From contig NC_043740.1 in assembly GCF_004337985.1 (NCBI RefSeq), positions 310,001-374,000 on the forward strand: DNA of 64,000 nucleotides, given 5' to 3'. Under the pieces are notes generated by a model, which made no database searches, was not told the origin of the DNA, and worked only from the letters and a program-made list of their open reading frames with translations. Source of the stretch: Pyricularia pennisetigena. Taxonomy: Eukaryota; Ascomycota; Sordariomycetes; Magnaporthales; Pyriculariaceae. This document shows, piece by piece, positions 33,781 to 44,315 of the stretch (its first letter is position 1; each line of letters begins with the position of its first letter). A program made the position numbers and the translations under genes.

Positions 33781-34913
33781 TATAAACAGCTGCCCAGGCC
33801 AAGCAAGATAACCAAAGTCCGGTTATCTTCAGCTGGGTAGATAGGATGCAAGGTAGGTACGTGGTTGCAGTCACGGTGCGGCTCGGTTGGGGGCGGCCCG
33901 GGCTGCTCGGAATCTGGGCCAACGTATTTTGGCTGGAACCAGCCGGCCCCCACGAATCTTGGTATTTTGTTTTCTTATATCAACAGGGTCGGGATTGTAT
34001 CCTGGGAGAAGACTTGGTCTCTCATCTCACCGATGACAATTTTTTTGCCGACAGTTAGTTGGATGGTGCGAGTCCAGGAACAAGTTTGGTGATGAGGGGC
34101 TAAGAAAGATAGTGATTGAATGCATCATGTCTGGAAGGCGTGTCGAAGCTATATGAATTCCAAGTTCCCCTGTCCAGGTTTTTTTTTCGAGTTGGTAATG
34201 ACGATGTATTTGTTGTGTCGTTGCGGCTTCTCTCATCTCACTCGATCAATGTGTCTGTCAGTCTTCATGCCAGGCCCTCACTGTCAAGCTGGACAAACCC
34301 TAGTCTGGAGACTGACAGCGGGAGCTGTGCATCACATCACACCCACTATTCTGACCCCCCCTGTTCAGCCGTCCAAGCCCTACTCCGCCCAGTCCCCAAT
34401 TTTGGATTTTGCGCTGCNNNNNNNNNNNNNNNNNNNNNNNNNNNNNNNNNNNNNNNNNNNNNNNNNNNNNNNNNNNNNNNNNNNNNNNNNNNNNNNNNNN
34501 NNNNNNNNNNNNNNNNNNNNNNNNNNNNNNNNNNNNNNNNNNCGCCCCGCCTCAAGGGTCGTCCCGTTTAGGTCCATTTCTACAGGGATTATCGACAGAC
34601 ATGGCGAATCACGGAACTTGGGTGCCGGAGTCCCTCCCTCAGCTGGGTGGTTCATCCGGCAGGATCCCGTTTTGGAGGGTGGCCCATTGCTGCTGGGCTC
34701 TCGCGCTGCCAACCAACACAGCCGTGCCGCAATTCTGCAGACTGGCAGGCAGTGGAGCTATTCTCTGTTCCTGACGCTGCATGCACCTAGCCTTTTTTTT
34801 TTTTTTTTTTTTTTTTACTGTACAAAACTTTGCCCAGGGTGTCGCCGGTCGAGGCCGCCGGGCTGTCTGGGGTCCGGCCGTTCCGTAGGACTTTGAGCAC
34901 GGCGAAACCAGTG

Positions 34914-34956
34914 ATTGAATGAATGAATGAACGAATGAACGAATGAATGATTGAAC
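34914..34956 (+). repeat. GAAT/GAAC tetranucleotide repeat
   Basis: About ten units of GAAT with GAAC variants, ending at GAAC before CTGATCG. Confidence 0.8.
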
Positions 34957-35303
34957 TGATCGATCCATGGTCATGTTGCGCGAGACCGGCCGGGCCCCCT
35001 TTTTCCTTGGTCGTGCAAACGCACTTCAGCCCCCACCAAATCTTTTTGCGCGTCAAGCGCCTGTGGGTAATTCTTTGACTTTAGAGGCTCCTCGATTCGC
35101 AGGTTGCGTTCCATCTTCAGCTCGGTGCACAAAAGCTTGTGTGCCAATGGTGGATATGGATGGTTCAGCTGCGTATTTAAATGATGTCATTTCGTTTGCG
35201 CATCTTACTTACTGTACCGGACGACCGACAACTCTGGTGTGTTTTTTTTTGGTACAGTTTGTCCCTTGTCTTGCACAAGTCGCCTAGAGTAAATCTACCT
35301 ATC

Positions 35304-35345
35304 AACATTCAACATTCGACATTCGACATTCCACATTCCACATTG
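35304..35345 (+). repeat. Six 7-bp units (NACATTC)
   Basis: Direct repeat of AACATTC, AACATTC, GACATTC, GACATTC, CACATTC, CACATTG. The first base changes in pairs while the rest is constant. Confidence 0.8.
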
Positions 35346-35440
35346 CCAATAGTTGCAAACTCTTGGCAGTTGCAGTTGGGCAAAAATCGTCTACACTGAT
35401 TTAATTACTGTACAAACAGGCAAGTCAATTTTCGCTGCAA

Positions 35441-35761
35441 CTAAATGAAATCGCAGGGAGTCGCATTGATTTCACACCAGTATGCCTCGTTTCCCCGCTC
35501 GTTCTTGTGCAGGGTGACTGTCCAGAGACCGTGACGATAATATATCGCATCGCCCTCGGCTCCAGAAAATCGCAACCGAACCCATTCAATAATCCAGTCC
35601 GGCATAAGCTCCGCGTTTGCGCTAATCAAAACCGCTCCCGGCATAAAACAAATAACCAAGCCCCCCCAGTCCAGCCCGCTCGACAAACAACAAAAAGACC
35701 AGGCTTTCCGTCTCGTCACACCCGTAATTAGCAAAACCGTCACGCATTGAGCATTATGCAC
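35441..35761 (-). CDS. Possible small protein, low support
   Basis: 106-codon frame. The C-terminal half (MPDWIIEWVRLRFSG, then GLWTVTLHKNERG and AYWCEINATPCDFI) has the look of a small extracellular domain with two cysteines near the end; the N-terminal part has Cys-rich hydrophobic stretches but not a clean signal peptide. It may be the last exon of a small secreted protein whose first exon was not found, or a chance frame. Confidence 0.25.
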   Translation of the reverse strand: MHNAQCVTVLLITGVTRRKAWSFCCLSSGLDWGGLVICFMPGAVLISANAELMPDWIIEWVRLRFSGAEGDAIYYRHGLWTVTLHKNERGNEAYWCEINATPCDFI

Positions 35762-36025
35762 AAGACGGCGTGATGGGGGCTGCTGTCAAGATCGATCTGC
35801 CAGGGATCTACCACCACCCAGACGTGACGAGCCTTGGCGTAGGGCAGATTCCGTGGGTTTTTTTGCGTGTGGCCGCTGGAGATGTGTCCCCTGGTGTGCA
35901 ACCTACGCTCGGTCCATGCTGCCAAGGCACGGGTCGGTCGGTGCGATGCTTGTTGTCGGTTCTCTTGTCCTATTTGGATCCAACAAACTTTCAAGATAGT
36001 CAGCAAGGGGGTAGAGGGGAAAAAG

Positions 36026-36077
<52 letters not shown>
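36026..36077. repeat. A52 homopolymer
   Basis: Fifty-two uninterrupted A, 196 nt beyond the 3' end of the tannase-family gene. Confidence 0.9.
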
Positions 36078-36079
<2 letters not shown>

Positions 36080-36272
36080 CGCAATACGTGATCTGAAAAA
36101 ATGACAAACAATTCGGTCAAGGCGTCACTGATATCCAACCACAGGTCAAGCCCGGAGTCACTTCCAAATTAAGTCTTTCTCGTGAACAACTTTACTGTAG
36201 GCGTTTTTTTTTATTCCTTCTTTCTTTCCAAGTCTATCTCATCACATAACCCTGGTCTTTCCGACAACACAC

Positions 36273-38270
36273 TCAGTCGTCAACCCGACACGCCCAACTC
36301 TCGGCAATATTCACATCTCCAACACCGTTCCAAACCGCGCTCGCCGGCCACGGACACAGAGGTCTCTGCCTCATGACCCCCGTGCTGACGTTGTTCCACT
36401 TGTTCCAGGTCGTCGCCACCAGCCTGTCCACCGTCCTGCCCTTCTCGACCCATTCCACCAGCGCCAGCAGCGCGTCGTGCTCGGCGTCCTCGAACCCCGC
36501 CACCGACGCCGTCCCGTTGGTGCCAAACGCGCTCGACTGGCCCCAGGCGCCAATGTTCCACGGCGCGTCCACGCTCGTGCCCAGGCAGTGGTGCATCCCG
36601 GGGATGCGGAAGTAGCGGAAGAAGCCGTCCATCCGCTCCTCTCCCATTGCTTCGCGCGTCCGCTCGTAGTAGAGATTAGACCCGCGCACCGGCACGATCC
36701 CGTCCGCGTCGCCGTGGTACATGATGACCTTGCCGCCCCGGTCTTGGAACCGGCTGAGGTCGTACTCGACCGCCTCGGCGCCGCTCGTGTCGAGCCTCAT
36801 CGCGTCGCGGACCAGCTGCTCGTCGTCGAACCTCGTCCAGTCCCAGCGTTCGTCCCCGTACACAAAGTACCGTACGTAGCCGAGCCCGTAGGCCGTCGGC
36901 TCCGTCCGGTTGTAGAGCTCGGCCCATTGACCCTCGGACCCGGGCGACAGGGCCGTGTACAGCAGCGTGGGATCCGCCCCTGGATGCGCAGACGGGCAAG
37001 TTTGACTGCCTTGCTCGCAGCGCCAGTCCTCGTATATGCTGTTCACCATCTCCACCTGCGCCTCGTTCACACACGCAGACTTGTTCGCTGCAGGGTTGTC
37101 GCATCTGATGCCCTGGAGATCGGGCACGCACTGGTCTGGCAGGCTGACTATGCCGTCCTCGACCCCGTCGTCCGCGTCGCACTGCCTCACCACGTCTTCC
37201 CCAACGACGGGGAACATCTCCACCGGAAGGTGGCCAGGGGTTCCCGGCTGGGAGATGAACTGACCCGTCTTGGCCGCGTAGGTGTTCAGGTGCGTCGTGT
37301 ACCAGGCCGGGGCGCCAACCAACACCCCGTCAAACGCCTCCGGGTTCATCTGCAGCTCTCTCAGCCCCTGCCGCCCGCCGGTCGAGCAGCCAGAGTAGTA
37401 CGAGTACTTGGCCTCGTCGCCGTAGAAGCCCCTCGTCAGATTCCGCCCGATCTCGACGGAGCCGTGCAGCGCCCGCCAGCCCCAGTCGGTGCGCTTCTCG
37501 GGCTCGCCCAGCGCCCACGCCACGTCGGTGCTGCTCGAGTTGTGGCCCGTGTCGGTCGCAATGACGGCGAACCCGCGCCTCGCCCCCTCCGCCATGAACA
37601 GCCAGCCGATGCCGCCGCCGAAACCCCCGTTGCCTGTCGTCAGGAGGCGGCCGTTCCAGGAGCCTGTGTCCGCTGCAGAAGGAGAAGACGACGACGACGA
37701 CGACGACGACGACGAAGATGAGGGTAGAAACATGCCGAAGCGGTAGCTAGAGCTCGGCGAGCTGGTCACGTTGACAACCACGGCGCACAGGGCCGGCAGG
37801 TCGGTCGGGTCCGCACTGACCCAGCGATTGGCCTTGCCCTCGCCGAACGTCCCTCCCTCCTGCACGGCCGTGACGTTCTCAATGACCGCATCTGGCGGGA
37901 GGAACGCCGCCAGCACCGAAGCGTCGCAGTTCACAAAACGCCTCGCGAGCACCGCGTCGCCGCGGGACTGGGATCCAGTCACGACGACGACGACGAGCGC
38001 CCAGATGACGGCGCCGGAGAAGACGGCCATGATGCCCAGCTTGATCAGGGATGACCGTTGCGTCACGTCGTCCGAGTGCCGCTTCCTGCTGAGGTAGGCG
38101 TCGCTGCTGAGGCCGTCCTCGATCGGGGTGATGGCGTAGTCGGCAGCGTCGTACGTGCCGCCCTCGTCGATGTCGCCGGGGACGGTCAGCAATTGAGCGC
38201 GGCGTGCGGATTCCCAGCCGCTGCGCGTCGAGCGCCGGCGGAGAAGCTGCAGGCGTGCAGATTCGTCCAT
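36273..38270 (-). CDS. Tannase/feruloyl-esterase family hydrolase with N-terminal membrane anchor
   Basis: 665 aa, one exon. The tannase family (PF07519 type) hydrolyses gallate or hydroxycinnamate esters of plant polymers. Catalytic marks are complete: GCSTGGRQ (Ser296, flanked by Cys295), HGDADGIVP (Asp521/523) and GMHHC (His561, Cys562), the two cysteines forming the family disulfide that ties Ser and His together. The calcium-binding loop CDADDGVEDGIV is at 364-375. Residues 184-196 are a run of 13 Ser. Unusually, the start at 38270 gives a 74-residue charged N-terminus and one helix at about 75-98 (LIKLGIMAVFSGAVIWALVV), a type II anchor instead of a cleaved signal peptide. Met81 (38030) would give a signal-peptide-like start, so two forms are possible. 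Confidence 0.88.
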   Translation of the reverse strand: MDESARLQLLRRRSTRSGWESARRAQLLTVPGDIDEGGTYDAADYAITPIEDGLSSDAYLSRKRHSDDVTQRSSLIKLGIMAVFSGAVIWALVVVVVTGSQSRGDAVLARRFVNCDASVLAAFLPPDAVIENVTAVQEGGTFGEGKANRWVSADPTDLPALCAVVVNVTSSPSSSYRFGMFLPSSSSSSSSSSSSSPSAADTGSWNGRLLTTGNGGFGGGIGWLFMAEGARRGFAVIATDTGHNSSSTDVAWALGEPEKRTDWGWRALHGSVEIGRNLTRGFYGDEAKYSYYSGCSTGGRQGLRELQMNPEAFDGVLVGAPAWYTTHLNTYAAKTGQFISQPGTPGHLPVEMFPVVGEDVVRQCDADDGVEDGIVSLPDQCVPDLQGIRCDNPAANKSACVNEAQVEMVNSIYEDWRCEQGSQTCPSAHPGADPTLLYTALSPGSEGQWAELYNRTEPTAYGLGYVRYFVYGDERWDWTRFDDEQLVRDAMRLDTSGAEAVEYDLSRFQDRGGKVIMYHGDADGIVPVRGSNLYYERTREAMGEERMDGFFRYFRIPGMHHCLGTSVDAPWNIGAWGQSSAFGTNGTASVAGFEDAEHDALLALVEWVEKGRTVDRLVATTWNKWNNVSTGVMRQRPLCPWPASAVWNGVGDVNIAESWACRVDD

Positions 38271-39500
38271 GCCTGGCCGATTAGTCTTTCTTGCACCCTG
38301 CCTTCTCTGTCCAGCTCGCCTTGGACCTGCTCACCCCAAGCTCCCGCAGCCTCGATTGGGGACTGGTTGTATGATTTTAGCCGGTGTCGTGACTGTAACC
38401 CCTCCCTCCTAATGGGTTCTGACGTGGTCTGCGTTGCAGAACCGATGCATGTAGAGTTTTGATTGGAACAAAAAATAAATAAATAAATAAACCGGCATGC
38501 ACAGGGTGTTCATCCGCTGGCTTGTCTGGGTCGCAGAGGGGTTCATCTCTTCATCCGAGGTTGCGTCCGGATGGTGTTTCCTCACCACCGATGCAGTCAG
38601 CAAAGAAATCAATATTGCTCGGACGGCAACGGGAAGCGGAGGGGCAGATGAGATGGGAAAAATTAAGCCATCGTCACCGAGAATAAAGCCACAGTACGTA
38701 ATCAACGGGAACCTAGCCCATGTTCGGCAAGTCCAAGTCTAAATGCTGGACTAGTTGGCGCCAGTTAATGCGCCAGTGCCAGTGCAGCGTCATGGCTGGT
38801 TGGTTGACAGGGCCCATCACCGACTATCGTACGAAAGCATGCCGCTTAATAATGCCATTGCAAGCCTGTTAAATTGCCATCTGCAGAGCCCCGATCGGCA
38901 TGATCGTGAGTGGCCTGGACCCCGTGGAACCTACCCCCTCCCAGGTCGACTATGGCACCGCTGATTTCAAGGGCTCTTGCTTTTGAGTTTCTTTGCAAGG
39001 ATTGCGCGTGCAGTGCGTTTTGCTTGTAGTCTCAAACAATCTATTTAAAAGGACCGCGTATGATGAAGATCTTCTTTTCTTTGTCAGGCGGATCTAGAAC
39101 TCATTCATATCATCGGCAAAAAAAAGTCGAAATAAGTAAGGAGCAGTTATCATCATGGTCATTTGAGCTATACATACCCACAACAGGAGCCGGAAGCCCT
39201 TGGACCAAAATGGCAACAGGAAGGATATTGATGTGTCGGTCATATTTGCACCAAACAGTTCGTGCCAGCATCGGGTACAAGTAGACAAGTAGCTATGCAG
39301 CCAGTCAAACAGGCAAATGAAACGTTTTGGTCTGTGTTTGTATAGGGTCGGGCACAAAATTGGCTGTTGAGTTCTAGCATTGAGTGCTCGAGAAAGAGCC
39401 CTAATACTTATTTAGAAGATGCTATTTGACATTACAATCACTTGCTATCAGGTCCCATAACCCTCCACTATCCTTGCCCCATTATCCCTATCGAATTCAG

Positions 39501-39535
<35 letters not shown>

Positions 39536-39615
39536 CTGACACTGGTCAAACGCAGGAGCTCGCCCTCAAAATCTCTCATTTCCTTCACAGCACTCTACGT
39601 AGTGTCTGCTCCAAC
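38271..39615. other. Divergent promoter region with (CT)16
   Basis: Lies between the divergent starts of the esterase (-) and the phosphatase (+). Holds (CT)16 at 39502-39533, in the leader of the phosphatase gene, and a TAAA tetranucleotide run near 38474. No gene is supported. Confidence 0.5.
39502..39533 (+). repeat. (CT)16 repeat in phosphatase leader
   Basis: Sixteen CT units about 80 nt before the chosen ATG. Pyrimidine-rich tracts are frequent close to fungal transcription starts. Confidence 0.8.
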
Positions 39616-41229
39616 ATGGCATCACTCAAGACCCTTCTCGGTCTACTTCTCTTGGCCATCCCATCTCTGGCCTCGAGCCTCGACTCCGAGTACTCCTTCA
39701 ACCCTCTCCACCACCTCGCCGGCATAGCGCCCTACTTTGAGCCGCTGGACCCGCCGAGATCTCCAGACGCACCGCAGGGCTGCACCGTGACGCGTGCCGC
39801 TTACCTCAGCCGCCATGCCGCCATCTACGCCAACGACTTTGACTATGAGGAGTACATGGAGCCCTTCATCTCCAAGTGGAAGAACCAATCCTCTGTAGAC
39901 TGGGCCCGGATCCCCTCACTCAGCTTCCTAGCTCACTGGGAGCCGCCTGTCACCGAGGCAGAGGCATCCCTCCTGACCAGGATGGGCAAGCTCGAGGCCT
40001 CAAGGCTCGGCGTTGACCTCAGCTTCCGCTACCCGAACCTCAGCCTACCCCAGCACGTGTGGACCTCGTCTGCTAAACGCACCTTTGAGTCGGCCAAGTC
40101 CCTTGTACGCGGCTTCCAGCGCGAGGATAACACCATCCGCGTCGTCAGCATCTACGAGGGCAAGGAGTCTGGTGCCAACAGCCTAACGCCCTACAAGGCC
40201 TGCCCGGCCTACTCGGGCTCCACCGGCAGCGAGCAGAGCCAGGTGTACCAGGAGAAGTTTGCCAAGCCCATCAAGGCTCGCTTCAACGCCGCAGCTCCTG
40301 GGTTCAACTTCACCACCAAGGACGTGTTTGGTATGATGCAGCTCTGTGGCTACGAATCCATCATTCGAGGCCGCTCCAAGTTTTGCGACCTCGACCTCTT
40401 CGGCCCGGACGACTGGCTAGGTTGGGAGTACTCGGAGGACATCCGATACCACTACAACGTCGGCTACGGCTTCCCCGCCGCCGGCTACATCGGCCTGCCT
40501 TGGCTGCAGGCGACGGCCGACCTGATGACGCGCGACGGCGGCCCTGACGCCGAGGACCTGTACATCAGCTTCACGCACCGTGAGCTCCCGCCCATGGTCA
40601 TGGTCGCCATGGGCCTGTTCAACAACTCGCAATTTGGCGGTTCCGAAGCCACCATCAACGCCACCATGCCCTCGGACACCGAAAACCCGCACCGCGCCTG
40701 GCGCTCCTCTCACATCGTCCCCTTCCTGACCAACATCGCCCTCGAGCGTCTCGAGTGCTCCGGCAGCTACGGCTTCGACAACGGCCAGTACTATCGCGTC
40801 CTGGTCAACAGCTCGCCCCAACTGATTCCAGGTTGCAACGACGGGCCGGGCACGAGCTGCTCCAAGGCCGGGTTTGAGCAGTATGTCAAGGAGAGGGCCG
40901 ATCGGTTCAAGGGTTTCTCGGAGAAGTGCGGCGTGTCTTACAAGAACTCGACGGATACGATGACGCTCTACACCGACGGANACTTTGTTGATCGCCATAA
41001 CTCGCAAGTTCCTTCCTCGAACCTTGCATCAGCGCAGCTGATACCGGCCGTCGAGCATTGCAAAGATCCTAAAAAAAGAGATGCATCCTCTGATAGAGTC
41101 TCCCCTCAAGCAGCCACGTATCTGTCTGACAACAAGCGGGCTCGTACCCGTATCCAGACCAAGGATGAGCATAGTATCCATGACGGGAAGAATGACAAAG
41201 TATATTCGATCAGCTACAAGTTACAGTAG
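39616..41229 (+). CDS. Histidine acid phosphatase, phytase-like, secreted; 3' end uncertain
   Basis: The start at 39616 gives a clear signal peptide (MASLKTLLGLLLLAIPSLAS), and the upstream frame through the CT repeat is leader. The reading frame is 537 codons. The N-terminal catalytic box is LSRHAAIYANDFDYEEY, i.e. R66-H67 followed by AAIYAN rather than the classic RHGxRxP; the second catalytic site is FTHREL (H321, E323), matching the HxE/HD acid of the family. WTSSAKRTFESAKSLVRGF is the usual helix after the core strand, and paired cysteines are spread along the protein. It should release phosphate from phytate or other organic phosphates outside the cell. Codon 456 contains the single N (40981); the 80 residues after it do not resemble the family and the natural end is expected close to the N, so the tail may be an artefact of a local sequence error. 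Confidence 0.78.
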   Translation: MASLKTLLGLLLLAIPSLASSLDSEYSFNPLHHLAGIAPYFEPLDPPRSPDAPQGCTVTRAAYLSRHAAIYANDFDYEEYMEPFISKWKNQSSVDWARIPSLSFLAHWEPPVTEAEASLLTRMGKLEASRLGVDLSFRYPNLSLPQHVWTSSAKRTFESAKSLVRGFQREDNTIRVVSIYEGKESGANSLTPYKACPAYSGSTGSEQSQVYQEKFAKPIKARFNAAAPGFNFTTKDVFGMMQLCGYESIIRGRSKFCDLDLFGPDDWLGWEYSEDIRYHYNVGYGFPAAGYIGLPWLQATADLMTRDGGPDAEDLYISFTHRELPPMVMVAMGLFNNSQFGGSEATINATMPSDTENPHRAWRSSHIVPFLTNIALERLECSGSYGFDNGQYYRVLVNSSPQLIPGCNDGPGTSCSKAGFEQYVKERADRFKGFSEKCGVSYKNSTDTMTLYTDGXFVDRHNSQVPSSNLASAQLIPAVEHCKDPKKRDASSDRVSPQAATYLSDNKRARTRIQTKDEHSIHDGKNDKVYSISYKLQ

Positions 41230-44137
41230 AATCACAAGGATTTTACGCCGACGCCAAACGCGGAGAACCGGCCCAGTGCCAGTTGCTATTCCTGCTCCAT
41301 TTGATCGCTTTTTGCGAGTCGTTATGATCTGCGCCCATTACCCCATCGAGAAGCTCCTTAACAAAACCTGTCGCAACGTATCCCATCGTGAACGCGCGTC
41401 TTACTCAATTTTGGTTAAGCTTTGGGGCAACTGGGAACAACCCTTTTGTGGTCTTTGGCCACACGATTATTTGACACGCTAGTTGGACATCTGCGACTGT
41501 TCAGATGCTTCATGCCGCAGTTCATGAGCAGCAGCAGCAGCCTTGAGCGACATTTGCTTAAGCCCTATCGCCAGGAAATCATCTGATCCCAAACTAAGAA
41601 CTGGCATGGTTCAATAGCAAGGTTGGCTCTGGAGGATGCTGTGGTCGACTTGATTGTTCTATTTTGAGTATGAAATGTCACTTACATACCATAACCACAG
41701 CTTGTTAGATGCCGCAATAGCCAGCGAGAACCTTTTGCTGAGACTACGTGATCCAGGAACACGTAGCAGAGACTTCAACAGACCTCTGCGATCACCTAGA
41801 TAGTATTACTTCTAGACTAGTTAGTATATGAATTAATCAGATTTTTATTTGTTTGTATTATTTTACCGATCGTGGCGATAATAAAAATCCTATCAACCAC
41901 GTTCAGCTACCATTAAACGCGAGGTATGACTGTTTTATTCTTCACAAAGAACAAGCGGACAGATTGGCCATGTGTTCAATGTCTTGTCGAATTCGTATTG
42001 TCATGTCATGAATTTGTTGGTTATCAGTCAATACTCTTCTTCGCACGTATCAGTGGCATGACACAATCGGAATTTTTTCCCCCTTTTTGAGCGGAATTGG
42101 CCCTTAGTGCAAGGCTGGTACGGCTCTGACAGACACTGAAGAGCTAATCAAGGGTGAAATCCATGTAGCAGACCTTTGTTGACTTAAGCTTACCGCTTCT
42201 GCTGAGACAATCTCCCCATCAAGCAGGGGTACGGCATTACTCATGGCTTGCTGTCGATCGCTGCCAGTTGCTCTTGGGATGACCGACCCGCGAATCTTAA
42301 ATCATCTCGAGTATGGCAAATGGCATATTCATACTTCAAGTCTGCAGATCCCTATCTGAACAACTTTGGGATTCACTCTAACCGGATGGTGCAGGACGGC
42401 ACAATCAGCCAGCCGTAGAAGACGCTCCGGATCAATCTGAAGCTGCGCACGCCCACGCGGACCATGTCAAATTGGGCCAGCATTCGACTGAAGAATGAAT
42501 AACAGCTAATGACAGCATCTGCCGTTCGCTGAATTAAAGCTGAAAATTCAAGGACACCAAGCTGACTGGGCTCGATCCGAGATGGTGCTTGGCGCCCATT
42601 CCACCATCCCCTTTGACATCAACCATTTGGGCTGACCAGGGAAAAAAGAAACCCACTCTAGCTTTGGCTTTCACATGGCTCCGCTGAATATGGATGCTGC
42701 AGATAACAGGCCCGGCAACTAATTGACCTGTCTCAGGGCGGATGCGGACGGGGAAAAGAGACCACCTGTGTACTCCTATCGAGAAACCGCTCAGACTGGC
42801 AAGTAAATAGTGGCGAAAAAGTTCAAGACCTGTCACGTCATTTACAACTGCCTTTGACTAAGCAATCCTTAACTTTGGATACGAAATGTATCTTTCATAG
42901 GCAAACATCTTTTCATTATACTCACCTGACACGTTATACGCCAGCCACAAAGAGTGAAACGGTTGACTTGCAGTGTGAATGCTCTTTTCGCTCGGGAACC
43001 ACCCAAAGTCGCCTACGGTAGCGATCCCTACCCTCTATCGATCGCCCCAGCAGATATCCTCGTCCTTTCAGAGGCCAGTGGTGTGCCGTACTGCTCTCAG
43101 TCCCGCTTCCTCCAGCATAAAGACAACCTGGCGCAATCAGTGCCCCCTGTACTCCCACCGTCAACCAAACGTGGCTAGCTAGTTGAAATACCTTTGCTCT
43201 CGCCACCGCCAGTTGCTTCACCAACGCGCAGGAGACGGAAATCCTCGCATGAGTCGGACGACCCAGTAAGGTGACACGGGCAGCTACAGCGGCCGGTGGT
43301 GGTCCCGGAATATTGCTCAGCCGTTATATTGATCAAATGTAGCTGCGCACAGACTCGGAAGAAGGGGTACAGCATTTAAGAGTTGCTATGCCTGGATAAT
43401 TAATTATGCAACCTTGTGTTATGGGGATGCGACAGGTCAACGGCAACCAGCAATTTGAATGTTCAAACTTCTAATGACCAAGGTCGACATATAATAGCAA
43501 AGTCACCTTTTTGCCTGATTTGGTGTACATTGTTTGGTTTGTTGCGAAATCATACCTTAACTTTCACCTTGTTGTTTGATGCTGCGAGCCAGATCTAGAC
43601 TCTCTAGGTCCTTTGAGACGCGGAATGGGTCAGCGTTTTGCTTCTGAATGTATAACGAGCCAGACAACGTGCAATATGACACGTGAAATAAACTGCTTGT
43701 CGATATTTTCGCTGCGATGCAAGACTAGTAGGTTACTTCCGTGCGCGAGACTTGCTTGTATCCCCGGCCAACTCGTTTCGGAGACCCGCACTTGTTATGT
43801 ACCATAGCCACTCAACAAGAACCAAGAAACATTGCGAAAGGGCCATTTCACGTCCACCCTGCTATACCGGAAAGATAACACCCCTCGACTTGGTTGGATA
43901 GCAGCTGTACGGCTTTTGGGACCTTCGATGGCATTTCTCAGGGCCATATGGGCGAATTAACTGCGGAATGGAATTGCAGGAGGCTGATTCGAAGCCATCC
44001 GGAATTCTAGACCGAGTACGTTGGTAAATCACGCAGTTTCAAGTTTCAACCCACAAGATTGAGTATTTGCATGCAATCAATGGAACTGTATTTTTGCAAA
44101 GCAGGTGAACAAAGACTCAAGAAATACCGCCATTATC
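41230..44137. other. Spacer leading into the transposon island
   Basis: No supported gene. A weak coding-like block on the plus strand near 42335-42500 (FKSADPYLNNFGIHSNRMVQ, then KTLRINLKLRTPTRT) is broken by a stop and may be a gene fragment. Composition becomes AT-rich by 43,400. Confidence 0.45.
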
Positions 44138-44315
44138 TAGTCTCAGGGCTCATCCCTGAAGCCCAGAGCTCCGCAATTAATTCACTTCGTTCGCTTCGCT
44201 CCATTTCGTAGCTCAATTGCGGCTTTGCAATATACCTGTGGGTCCATGCAAAAAAACGCTTTAATTCAGGTCTAAGGACAATTTGTCGAATTTCGCCGTT
44301 TATAGCGGTATTTCC
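44138..44315 (-). repeat. Type B terminus of a TAGTCTCAG-family element, truncated copy
   Basis: Starts TAGTCTCAGGGCTCATCCCT and ends in the inner module TTTCGCCGTTTATAGCGGTA. It is the same end type as 59418-59582 (same orientation) and 56428-56580 (inverted). The middle holds an expanded TTCGCTCCA-type loop region. It is cut off by the next copy at 44316. Confidence 0.7.

Larger units (their letters stand above)
33781..35440. other. Spacer with assembly gap and simple repeats
   Basis: 125 Ns (34418-34542) interrupt the spacer; its flanks are not homopolymers, unlike the other gaps. A T25 run lies at 34793-34816. No supported gene. Confidence 0.5.

Noticed and set aside
36477..37721. 414-codon plus-strand frame opposite the esterase
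   Set aside because: Shadow of the GC-rich esterase gene; composition is Arg/Pro/Val-rich and the catalytic motifs are all on the minus strand.
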